A DNA stretch of 64,000 bases from Glandiceps talaboti (Eukaryota; Hemichordata; Enteropneusta; Spengelidae). The DNA lies in the NCBI RefSeq assembly GCF_964340395.1, contig NC_135552.1:9283494-9347493 (forward strand), read 5' to 3'. The position numbers were made by a program, and so were the translations under genes. The notes below the pieces were generated by a model that worked only from the letters and a program-made list of their open reading frames with translations, searched no databases and was not told the DNA's origin. Positions 1-14,400 of this stretch are shown piece after piece (the first letter of the stretch is position 1; each line of letters starts with the position of its first letter).

Positions 1-201
1 ATCATTCATCCACACTTGAAATGTTGTATAAAATTATAGATGTTGTATTGACACCTTTTCTCTGCATCTTAATTCTTATTCATTATATATGGTTGTATAT
101 GTAGAGAAAGAAAGAATTAAATAAGTAGTGCAAAAGGTTCTGAACTTCCTGTAGAATTTATCAAGGCTAATGGTGAAGTATTAACATGAAATTGCAATAT
201 C

Positions 202-202
<1 letters not shown>

Positions 203-276
<74 letters not shown>
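203..276. repeat. (GAAA)n microsatellite
   Basis: An uninterrupted run of GAAA units just upstream of the TM6-TM7 exon of gene A. Confidence 0.95.
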
Positions 277-334
277 ACGTAATTGTCAATGTCAAAGAGT
301 ATATTAGAGTTTATACAATCTTGTATCTTTAAAG

Positions 335-2737
<2,403 letters not shown>

Positions 2738-5700
2738 AACCGCTATAATAGAGCATATCGTGTATGGATTGTACTTTACTTTTAAATATACGCCATATCC
2801 AGTGAATATATTACTTTCCTCTCTACTATATAGTCAATTAGATGAATATTACGATTTTAAAGTCATTACTTCTCTTCAGATGTACTACCGTTTGTGATTA
2901 CACATATATGTTAAAAATAATTGTTATACTTAAGCTTCATTAACATTTATCATTGTAATTGTATCACATGATAGACGAGTCAGAGATCTCCCTGGGACTA
3001 TTATTTCAAGATGGGGATTATTAGATATTTAGTCAATAAAAATTAGCTTAGCTAACCAGCGCGTTTGTCAATTGTGTTAAATATATTGCTTTAGAGGAAT
3101 AAAGTCTACATTTACTTTGGTAACTATTTTTTTGTTAAACTTCACACATATTCATATCCATTAACCCTACACTAGCTGTAACTCGAGTATTATATTTTTG
3201 TCGATCAGAAAACCAACAATATATTCACTGAATTTATTTTTAAATACCAATAATTAGACATTTTGCATGACAATTAGTTTTGTTTTTTCTCTATACGTAG
3301 TAAGTTGCAATAATCATGATTCTTTGCAGACCCAGAACTCATATATTGCACTTATACTATGCACGCTACTAAACATATAATATCTACGAACATGTGATCG
3401 GACATTGTACAGGTGTACGACTTTACTAGTCCCCCCAAAAATGGTCTGAAAATGGTCCAGTAGCAGATAGTGAAGCTTTAAAGAATTTCATTATACTTCG
3501 TTTCAATTTTTTATGTGTGCCTGCATCAAAGTATCAGAACATATCATTAACCCCAGGAAATAACTACAATAAAATGTATATTGCTTACCTCCTCGATATT
3601 TGTAATATACATTTTTGGTTGTATATGCCTTCACAAACCTACAGAAACATAGACATTTAGAATTCGAAACCCTAACAAAACATGAACTGCACGAATAAGT
3701 ACTAAGGTTTCCTTTCTATATAATACTACTAAATCTACATTTTACAATATATGCACTCAAACTTTTAAGAGAATTATCAAAACTTTAAGAAACGCTTCCA
3801 GAATAATGTACTCCTGCCGGCCACATGTGATTAAAAAGACAATAAAACATTTTCTTATACCCAATGTCCTGTTTGTTATTCTTTAAAAACGTACGATAAC
3901 ATTGTAGATAAACAGTTAGCCATGGTAATGTGACTTTGTTAAAGGAAGATATACAAACAAACATGATAATATGATATATGGTAATTAACATCCGCTTTGG
4001 ATGCAATAGATAGAAATGACAATGGAAAATGTATGTGATAGTCAGCTTTGATATTGCCTGGTGATATCGACACAATTCAGTGCTTATATTTGCTACGTTC
4101 AATACACTAAAATACCAGTATTTCATATATTGTAAAATTTAAATCTTCAATGACAATATTATACATTCACTTGAAAAGAAAAATCTTATGAGCTATCGTT
4201 TCTTAATAGTTTGATATTATTTTAAAGGTTATATATAATATATGGACGTGAACTTTAGATACTCCTGTTACATATTAATGATTGAAATGGGATGATGAAT
4301 AAATTGATGGAAACATACATTTGTGAGTAGGGGATTAAATAATTAATATCTCCACACTGCTAGCAGACAAATGACGTCTTTCAACAACACCGCTTCCTAA
4401 CTTTGTAGAATGGCAAAGTGCGATAATATGTCAGATTGCAATATATGTGTGCACACGGCAGCGGTACTCACTGTTTATCAATGTATAATTTCAATCAGCT
4501 TAATTACTGAATAAAGTACTTTTAGTTGTCCAAACATCTAGCGTAGGGTTATTTTCAATAAAGCAGATCAGTTTTCACAAAATAGAGCGCCATATTCAAC
4601 ACTGAATGAGGAAATAAGATATCGAATGCTAAATTATTCATATATTCGTTAATCAAAATATTACATTATATACACATTTTCTGGTACAACCAATGTTAAC
4701 CTTCTAAATCATAACTAAATCATAAGCAGTTGTATTCCCTAGCTGGTTTATATTAGCTATAGATATGTCATATCCCATTATATTTTACGACAAGGCACTC
4801 TTCTTTGACTTGTTTGTACCATCTTCTTTCCCTCTTGGTACAGCAAGGTTTTTTTTCGATTTAGTTGTTCTCTAGAGTGATTGGCTCCTTGAAGACAGTG
4901 TAGTACAGGTTTGCATCAATATACTTGGCACTCCAGGGCAGTAATTTTGTAGGGATGCATAGTGAGTTACGTTCTTAGGACTATCTGTGCAATATTATTG
5001 AACTCGCCACTTAGCCATACATTTCGAATTAAAAAATGAAGGATATCTTGTTAGATCTTAATATAAAGCACTAGATAATTTTCGAAATACTCTAATGACT
5101 TCCATCAGTGCAAGTGGAATATTATCTTATCTATTTCAGTTTTTTAATCTATTTTAAAATTCATAAAATGTTTTGTTTTCATATCTCATTTTTCCCCATA
5201 TGTTTGCCCTATTTTTGTTTCCAATGTCCACTATTCCAAACTGTTTATGACTCTCCCCCTCCGGTTTAAGCAGTGCAAAAACATGAGTTAAAATGCTGTC
5301 AGACATGAAAGGGCTATGAACCCCAGAAACAATGCCAATAAGCCGGACCCACTGCTGTCACCACATTGATAATTTTAAGGGCGTTGGTTGTTTCCCACTT
5401 CTACCTCCACAGTGAACTGTCTTTGTGTGAAGACATTGCAATAAATACTTTAAACATTTGGATCTAATTGGCAGAGCTGAAGTTCAGAAGTTAAGATCTC
5501 GTTGACCTCTGCTTCAAGCAATTGCTTGGTGATATTGAACTTATTCTCTTCATTTTAACTGAGAATAGCTTTGAGTTTTGCTTAAACGAAGTAACAACCA
5601 AAGTGCCAGACTTTTACTTCAAATGCATATACTACGATAGGGTTTGTATGTGAAAGTTTCTTTTAGTCCGATATAGACTTGTGTTATAAAATCTTATCTA

Positions 5701-6964
5701 TCTCATTTGATCAAACATGTATGCTACAGCAGCTACTTTCACAAAAAAAGATTTTGTTTAATTTGCGAAATATTCTATTTTTTATGGATATTTTTCATGT
5801 ATTCTTGTTTTCAATGTCCACATTGCAAATATTTTCTTTTATTCTGTCTTTATTTTGCTCTGGATTACATTTGGAATCTGAACTTATCTCTCTGAAAATA
5901 CCCCTTATCTAGAACAAAACCACAACGGTGTTATCCGTATCCACTGAGACTATAGTATGTTCTTCTGCCTGCGCCTATATTATGGAACAATTGCAAGAAT
6001 AGGGAAATATTGAGAATTGGAATTAGACTGTTATCAGTCGAAACACCGAGATATGGAAGTTTTATACAAACCGCAAACTTGTATTTTCTTCCAGATAAGA
6101 CACCATTCATTAAATAATGTACTAAAGTTTTACACAACTCCATGTTTTGCATCTGAATTAAAGATTACAAGATTAGAATTGTGTAAATATAACGTGTAGT
6201 CACAGCATAAATCGGGTTTGCAGTAGATAATGCTAGTACTTCACATGGTTTGCCAGTTCTGGTACAACCTGGCAAACAGCATCTAACAACAGCTGTACCT
6301 TATTAACCGAAGTACACCAAAGAGAAAGGCGAACTCCGTGGTATCTAAGTAGTCTGATCTGGTTATCTAAAGACCTAATTTTGTTTAATATCTTGAGCAT
6401 TAGATTGCCCAGGTAAGTTGAAATCAGAACATATTATGTAAATAATTATCGATCTACATTTAGAATTTATGATTACGACTCTGAGAAAATGTGGACAATA
6501 TGCTACAGGTATTTTAACTACAGAGACATTTTACCATAAACACATGCGAGAATGTCACGGCCACTTTACTAAGTACTAATTTGGGAGTTAAGCAAGCCAT
6601 TGAAAAAAGTAAGCCTACCTCTGAGAAAAAGTACCCCGCAATAGTTGTACAGCTGTGTCATTTCACCATTCCAATTGTATGTACGCGTCTACAAATCTAG
6701 GATAATAATAACAGAATCATATATGAAAAATGTTCACTACATCAAGGTAAGAAAAAAGGTGCACCGTTGTCGTTGACAATTATTTATCCTGCTCCTTTGA
6801 ACAAAATCAAAATTTGAATATTTGCAAATGTAACAATAGAAACAAACCATTCTTACCTAACAAAACAGCTCTCGACGAACTCTGAAGTAAATTAACAATG
6901 TTATTTCTACCAAATGATGGAAAACCGTTATTGTTAAATTACAGTGACTGCAAACGTACGTACA
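2738..6964. other. Intergenic region between receptor genes A and B
   Basis: No gene was recognised. The start holds the probable 3' UTR of gene A (AATAAA at 3035 and 3098). Open frames are short and lack family motifs. The stretch near 3230-3280 (AATACCAATAATTAGACATT) belongs to a dispersed family also seen at 30670 and 38780. Confidence 0.6.
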
Positions 6965-7210
6965 ATGGAAATTAAATACTTCGTGTTTGTTATATGCCAA
7001 CTGTTAATATTAACTGTTCAGTCCGTGCCAAACGAGAAACCAGTTCTGCATGTTGGGGCTTTAATACGCTCTACTACAGCTGATAAACCTGGTGTTAATG
7101 AAGTAGCAGATATAGCAATCGGTCAAGCTCTAGACTTCATAAGTCGACATCCTTCCATTCTGCCTGACTACGATTTGGTCATCGTGAAAGGTTATATCAA
7201 TTATACCTCG
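6965..7210 (+). CDS. Alternative coding exon 1a of the GABA-B-like receptor (gene B)
   Basis: An 82-codon exon with ATG at 6965 (A at -3, G at +4) ending in TCG followed by donor gtaagt, phase 0. It encodes a signal peptide (MEIKYFVFVICQLLILTVQS) and the first strand and helix of the ligand-binding lobe. It is 66/82 identical in protein to exon 1b at 8417-8662 and ends in the same phase, so either can be joined to exon 2 at 11817. An in-frame GTG lies upstream at 6944, but the ATG at 6965 is the one that lines up with exon 1b. No further receptor exons lie between 1a and 1b, so 1a is either an alternative first exon with its own promoter or the relic of a receptor copy that lost the rest of its exons. 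Confidence 0.75.
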
Positions 7211-7439
7211 GTAAGTAGTAAAATCTAAGACTTGTTTTGTGAATAAAAGTTTATTTCTTTGGGAAATGTTAAGAACTACTATAATTGAAATGAGAAGTTT
7301 ACTCTTAAATACCAAATATAAGCATTGCCTAATAGTTTAATAATAATATTACACATTGGTTATGGTTGCTTCTATCATCGACATCATACTATATAAATGT
7401 AATTGTGCCTTTAATAATATTCAATATCACTGCCCCCCC

Positions 7440-7736
7440 CCCCCCACGGTTACATCGCTTGATTAGCAGTAAACCACTAACTCGTCCCCTTTGCTCAAAT
7501 AATAACTTTATGTACCCCAATGCAATACAAAGTCAGATGTTGAGCATGTGCTCTCGTGAGTAGCACCGCTGTTATGGAACAGTATACAATTTTAACTCAG
7601 GCATCATCCACCGTTGATAAATTCCAGAAGAACATCAAAACACATTTATTTTCAAAAGCTTTCAAACTTTGTTCATTGACTTAGAACATTACGCGGTATT
7701 GGATTCTGGAGCTGTTACAAGTTCTTGTTCTCTCAA

Positions 7737-7771
<35 letters not shown>

Positions 7772-7960
7772 AATTGATTGATTGATTGATTGGTTGATTG
7801 GTTGGTTGGTTGGTTGGTTGGTTGGTTGGTTGGTTGATTGGTTGATTGATTGATTGATTGATTGATTGAGTGATTGATTGATTGATTGATTGATTGATTA
7901 ATTAATTGATTGTTTTTTTTGTTTTTTTTATTGGATTGATTGATGGATGGAGGGATGGAT
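7440..7960 (+). mobile_element. Non-LTR retrotransposon (CR1/L2-like) 3' end with (TGAT)n tail
   Basis: With frameshifts, the + strand reads like the C-terminus of a LINE reverse-transcriptase ORF: a decayed 'LLWNS' segment near 7570 followed by DKFQKNIKTHLFSKAF near 7615-7670, then a stop and a TTGA/TTGG tetranucleotide tail at 7737-7908. The same ending occurs in reverse at 41765-42180. It lies between the two alternative first exons of gene B. Confidence 0.65.
7737..7908. repeat. (GATT)n / (GGTT)n tetranucleotide array
   Basis: Runs of ATTG, then GGTT, then ATTG again, probably grown from the LINE 3' tail. Confidence 0.9.
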
Positions 7961-8416
7961 GCTTTCAATAAATTTATACTTCATGAAATATATATCAGAA
8001 ACCAAGAATTGATTCCTTTAATCCAATTCTTACAGTTTGATTACCTTTCTCCTCCTTTTTTGTAATATGAAGTGATTTATTTTATAATTATATTTTGCAC
8101 ATTGGCCAATACCTGTAGGTGGATTTCACTTCAAAAATTAAATGAATTTCAAGGAGGTCGTGATGTAGAAGATGTCAGCAGTGTCAATAACGTTCTACCT
8201 TAGGGGCAAACCGTTCAATTTATCATTGTAGAGAACATACATGATTAAAGATGCAATTATCTTTATATTGACAACGAGACAGTGTATGCTAGCAGCAATA
8301 ACGACGACACAGAACAGATAGAGTGCTATAAATCAAAGAATACCGTAAATTAACAAATAATCCTATTACACATACATGTACCATTGTTAAAAGTCCAGTG
8401 ACTACAGACGGACAAA

Positions 8417-11400
8417 ATGGACAGTAACTACCTCGTGTTTGCTACATGCCAACTGTTAATGTTTACTGTTCAGTCCGTGCCAAACGAGAAACCAGTTCTG
8501 CATATTGGTGTTCTAATACGCTCTACTACAGCTGATAAACCTGGTGTTAATGAAGTAGCAGATATAGCAATCGATCAAGCTCTAGACTTCATAAGTCGAC
8601 AAACTTCTATCCTGCCTAACTATGATTTGGTTATCGTGAAAGGTTATGTCAATAATACCTCGGTAAGTAATAAAGTCTAAGACTTGTTTTACAACCAAAG
8701 GTGCATTTCTTTGACACATATTAAATGTCTGTGTTATCGTTTTCTTGAAAACAGCTGATTCAATTCAGTATCCTTATATAGGGTAATGGCTAAAACTGCT
8801 TTGGCCATCTCTTATCTTTAATAGTGCATTCTTTAAATGTCAGGTAATTTTGTAAATACATTGATGTTAACAGAGCACATATGACCTATAAAGCTGTTGA
8901 AGTGGTTTTTAGCACTAGAAATGATCCATTTGCATAATTAATGATCTTCAGTAATTAGGGTATATCTTAAGAATGCACACTTCAAATTTCATGTACGTTG
9001 TACATCAACCACAGCAAAGCGCACATATCTTCTAAACGGTTGTTGACATAGCTATTGGTTTTAATGTTTCACTTTCATAAATAGTTATGTTTGGTAATTA
9101 GGCTATATCAAAAGATGCAAGCTTCAAATTTCAGAGCACCAGCTGGTGATTAGTGTTTGATATAGTTTGGTTATTGTAATTAATTAATTTTTATTTATTT
9201 AAAAAAATGTCATTTTGTAATTGTATTCACATTTGCATAATTAATGATTGTTAATAATCTTAAGAATGTACGCTTCAAATTCCATATAATTTGGTACATT
9301 CATTAACGATAATAAAGCAGGCGAGTTTGCTAAAGTTTGCTGATTTAGTTTTTAATTGTATATATGATATTCATTCATTAATTAGACTATATCTAAACTC
9401 TTAAGCTCACAATTTCATATAATTTGACACATCACTGATAATAAAGTGAGCATCCTATAAAGCTTGGCGATGTCGCTATCCTAATCACTTATTTGTATAA
9501 TTAATAATTTTTGGCAATTAGTCAATACCTTAAGTATACAGCTTTCAGATGTGTTATGGTTTGGTATATTTATTTGTCAATCAAGCTGTATATCATGTGT
9601 GATAGTTATACATTTACGAAAGGCATTCAGCTTACATCTGGTTGAGTTTGGTTTTAAGAATGTTATTTCCACTGTATTTACTTACTGAATAAACTGATTA
9701 CCTATTATCACAATTATAATAGTCTTTTTTATGTTCAATTCTTAGATGCTTTCGATCAAATTAATCATTGGACATTTCTAAAGAAACAAATTGAACGGTA
9801 TATTCCAAAGTATTGTTGTTCGCATCCTAATTGCTTTGGTACTGCACACGTTTCTTTGCATGGTGGGGTGTCGCTAGGTTGTCACTGTTTTCTGTGAGAA
9901 ATGGTGTTCGGCAGGGTAGTATCGTATCTCCTTATCTGCCTCTATATGGATTATGTCAGTAGTCCCTTAAAGTCACATTATATGGGCTGCAAAACCAAAA
10001 ATCGGCAATGCTTTCTTTTCATGTTGTTGGAGATCAACCACGTAGTATCGTTCATGAACATTCGTATATGGGGTATACTCTGCCAGATACTAGAGTCTAT
10101 GTTTCATGATAATACAACGTCAGCTTTCACAGCCAAGCTAATACTTTAGCTGGGAGATTTTCATACTGTTCAGTTAATGTTAAAGCTACTTGGTTTCGAA
10201 CTTTCTATCGAATATTACTGCTCTCAGCTGTGTTCATAGTCTGAATAATCTTTAGAGTTGGTTAAAACATCGCTTTCCGTATTCTTATGGGTTAGTCGCG
10301 AGACGGTAGTCGCAAGCTCAATGTTTATTCAACACAAATCCCTAGATGAAAGCTAGTTTGCAGTTTCTTTGAACATTTGAGAAACATTTGAAATGGTCTC
10401 ATTATAGTAGTGTTCAATTCTGATACAATCATCTGCCCCCAGCATTTTGAATTGTATATCTTAACTCTACTTCCAACTGCTTATAAGCTGTTATAGTAGT
10501 ATTGAGTATAATTGTCAGTTTTGGCTTTTTAGACCCCCTGTATCTGTGTGTTTTTTATTTCTTATTTCCCTATCATTTTAAGCCATGGGATGTATTGAGC
10601 GAAACTTTAGAAAATAATGGTACTTACAATTTGATTGACCTGTTTGTATATATTCTGTATATATTTCAAGTGTACATTTAATACATATATATATTCTGAC
10701 GTTGCTACTTTTCTTGCACGTCCTTGTAAAAATAATTTATTTCATATTTTTTACAGTGGTCTATTCTAAGCTTGTAGATTTTGATTTGTTTAATGATATT
10801 TTATGTTTTTTTCAATAAATCACGTGAATTGAAGGACGGCATGATATGTGTAACATTGGCGGTATCAGTGGTGTGTAGTCGCTTGTGAGCTGTGATTATA
10901 CTAAAGTATATAATCTTTAAAAATCAACTGTAGCCATAAATCAAGATTTTTGGGGGTTCGTATGCTTTAATATAAGCATGTTTAGATCAACCATGGAGCA
11001 AGTGGCCTAGCAGTAAGTTTCCTCACAGTAAGTCAGTCTTCGTTTGTGAAACGTTCAAACGTCTTTGTTTCGAGACGCTTTGAAAGAACATACTCGTATT
11101 GTAAGTGCAATTTTGGTAAACTTTTGTGCATGTACGGTATGGGCCAGTACTCACTTACATCCTGCCAAAATTTTCGTCATGATGTACATGCAAAGTAGCT
11201 TCGGCTACCATAAATGGCGTTGGGTGCCATTTTCCGATTTGTTCTTTTTTTTCCTTTCTTCGTTTTTGACTCTCAGAGTTCATTATGCATGCCTTTGAAC
11301 CAGAATTCTTTTTTTGCTTTACCCTTTTTGTTTTTTGTGCGCCACTGTCCAAGATGGTTTTTGGCAGAACTTTGTTGTACAACTTGAGTGTGTTTGGGGA

Positions 11401-11432
11401 CAAAAAATCTTTCTTACAAGTATACATATATA

Positions 11433-11477
<45 letters not shown>

Positions 11478-14400
11478 GCCTATCATAGTCCTCCTATTTC
11501 ACTAATGATAACTGAATTGCCGTTATGTTGCACATATATCTTCCTTCCTAGTTTTGAAAATGAGAAGAATGATTGGTAAACGTTTCTTTTCCACCATGTT
11601 TTGATTAAACAGGCACCTTACAATATACAACGCGGTTGTTCATTTTATCAAGTGTCATCTAAACCTAACACATATAAATGCAACGTAATTACAATGCACT
11701 TTCTGCATTTCCGCTATAGGTTATAATAATTCACCTGTCCATTTCCTTTTAACGTTCTATTTATGTTTCTCAGGCTTTGGTGTTCAGAATGATGATTTAC
11801 ATTTCTGTGATTTCAGACAAACGAAGGTCAAGCCCTTCACCTGATACACGATTTCATCTACAAGAAACCACAGATGGTAGTATTATTCCTACAGCTTAGT
11901 TCTATGGTATCAAAACCTGTGAGTGAAGTAGCGACATATTACAATCTTGTTCAGGTAAGCCATGGTTACTGTTTCATAATACTCCTTTTCAACTTATTTT
12001 GAAAAACGTATTTGGTTTGAGCTAACCAGTATTTAGGTACAACAATCATAAAAAGTTATGAAGTAAGCTTGACCTCATTCCCTTTAAAGTATTAGTAGGC
12101 AATTAGTTACTTGGATGATTGGTTGGTTGGTTGGTTGGTTGGTTGGTTGGTTCGTTAGTTCGTTAGTTAGTTAGTTAGTTAGTTAGTTAGGTAGGTAGGT
12201 AGGTAGTTAGGTAGGTAGTTAGTTAGTTACTTAGTTAGTTACTTAGTTAGTTACTTAGTTAGAATTATCTTTCAACACTTCTGATCTCACCTTTCTGAAG
12301 TTTTCCATCGTTTCTTGCGTCAACAGTTGTCTTCAGCAGCGTCATCACTCGCATTTTCCAACAAGCAACGATACCCTCTTTTTACACGTATGAGTCCGAC
12401 TGATGCCGCATTGGCAACAGTGTGGGAGGCACTGTTTCAACAATTTAAATGGAAAAGAATTGCCATTATATATGAGAACGTCGAAATATTTACACTGGTA
12501 ATTTTACTTTGAATTGTTTCTTTCATTTTAAAGAATTATATGACAATACAATGTATAATTTAAAGAATTATATGACAATATGATATAATTTAAAAAATTT
12601 ATATGACAATATAATATAATTTAAAGAATTATATGACAAATCTTACAATCAACATAAGGATTGAAATACTGATCTAAACATGTATGTCTACTAAAGATTA
12701 ACAGCCAAGTTAAATATTTTGGCCAGAAACATTTAATGATTATTATAAATGTTCATAATAAACTGACCTATATTGCGAACGTAGAGGTCTGTTTTAACAA
12801 AAATAATGAGCCAAATCCATATATTCATAATTGGCCAATCATACTGTTACGTAAACGCGAAAAATACAAAATTTTCTAAATTATTTATAAGTTTGAATAT
12901 GACTTGTCCTCATCAATGAATGAAGATTTAAATTGTGGAGAAGGCTGAAAGAAAACTTGTGGGATTTATGCATAATAAAATTACTTTTACAGTAGTCCGA
13001 ATAAACATTTTCAAATACCGTTGGGTATTCGGGTTTATCGGTTGAAAAACATAAGTAACTAACATGATTATCTTATGAATATCAGATGATGAAACACTTT
13101 GTTTCGTTGCTACGCTCAATTGGTGGATACGAGATCCTGAGTGTAGAGCATGTTGAAAGTGGGGCTGACCCAGTAGTCCAGATGCAAAGTCTGAAGGTAA
13201 AAATCATCTCGGTTGGCCATTGTGTGTATTGTACATGTTTTACTTGTATTAATCAGTAATTTCCATAATGCATAAACATTCCCATTTATATATGCAGTGC
13301 CATTTATGGTCACAAAGAATTGCATTCAACGTTGTGGGCATAGTAATTGTAACAAGATGCATACTTTCGTATGGTTAAAATGTGTGTGGTTTTAATATTA
13401 TATGAACTATTTGCATATTTAATCGTATTTATAAATTCGGTTCTATCTTATCAGTGCGGCTCAGATATTGTGAAGCTACAATCTGTATGATACAGTTTCA
13501 TATTACTAACTAAAGAAGACATATTGTCTACGGTCGTTCAGAAATGTATCTTACTAATTACTTTGTTGATATTTTGATGGTACAACGACATGTATGTGTT
13601 TTAGATACGATGGATTTTTCTTGTATGTTACCTGAGTATTTTGCATAATTACCCAATTAGATGATATCATTAACGGTCGCTTATAAATTGATTTCACTCT
13701 GTGGTTCATTTATCATCAAATATATGTCATATACACATGTGGTTTGTATACAATACTGTTCATAATTGATAGTATTTAACACAATTCATCATGGGTTTTA
13801 CACCTAACTTGGTTAATATATATTGATGATGTCAAGACTACACCGTTCTAAGACGATATATTAATGGTTAAAGTACGTTGTCTTGTTTATGAGTGAAGAA
13901 CTTTAAACCAGACAGGGAAGGTCTCTGCAATGACAAATTCAATTACAAACAGACTATGGTTGCCATTAAGCGTGACACTTGTTTACAAGTCAGTGGAAGA
14001 TTAATTAAACTTGTAATTTGTAACTATTAACTCTGTTGTGATACGCGTCGACGCTGTATGCCCTAAATGATGTTGTCTTGTTTTTTTATTTTCTTCAGAC
14101 GCATGATGCTCGCATTATAGTTCTTTTAGGTTATGAATACATGTCCAGAAAAATCATGTGTCAGGTATGTATGTAGGTAAATTTGAGTCAATTAAAGTTC
14201 TTGGTATAAAATGCCACAGTTGTTCACAATAAAACAGCTTGCAGCTATGTTACACAACTGGCCTGTTACAGCACCGTTACATTAGTTTAATTTAATTTAA
14301 TGTATTAGGTCAGCGCTGTAACACAACGTTCCATTCATGGAACTCTACAGTTTTAGTACTGTGACACCTATGTTGTTTTTACAGCATTGTTGGACACGAA

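Larger units (their letters stand above)
8663..11816 (+). other. Gene B intron 1: satellite, LINE remnant and GT microsatellite
   Basis: The 3.15-kb intron between exon 1b and exon 2. It contains the diverged satellite at 8820-9600, the reverse-transcriptase remnant at 9725-10830, and a (GT)n run at 11434-11475. Confidence 0.8.

Noticed and set aside
4860-4960. Reverse-strand words resembling a copia-type RNase H segment (SAKYIDANLYYTVF)
   Set aside because: Only one short stretch looked familiar, and the flanking frames did not continue the family, so it was not called as a mobile element.
7681-7968. Reverse open frame of Asn-Gln-Ser-Ile repeats
   Set aside because: Translation of the GATT/GGTT array at the LINE tail.
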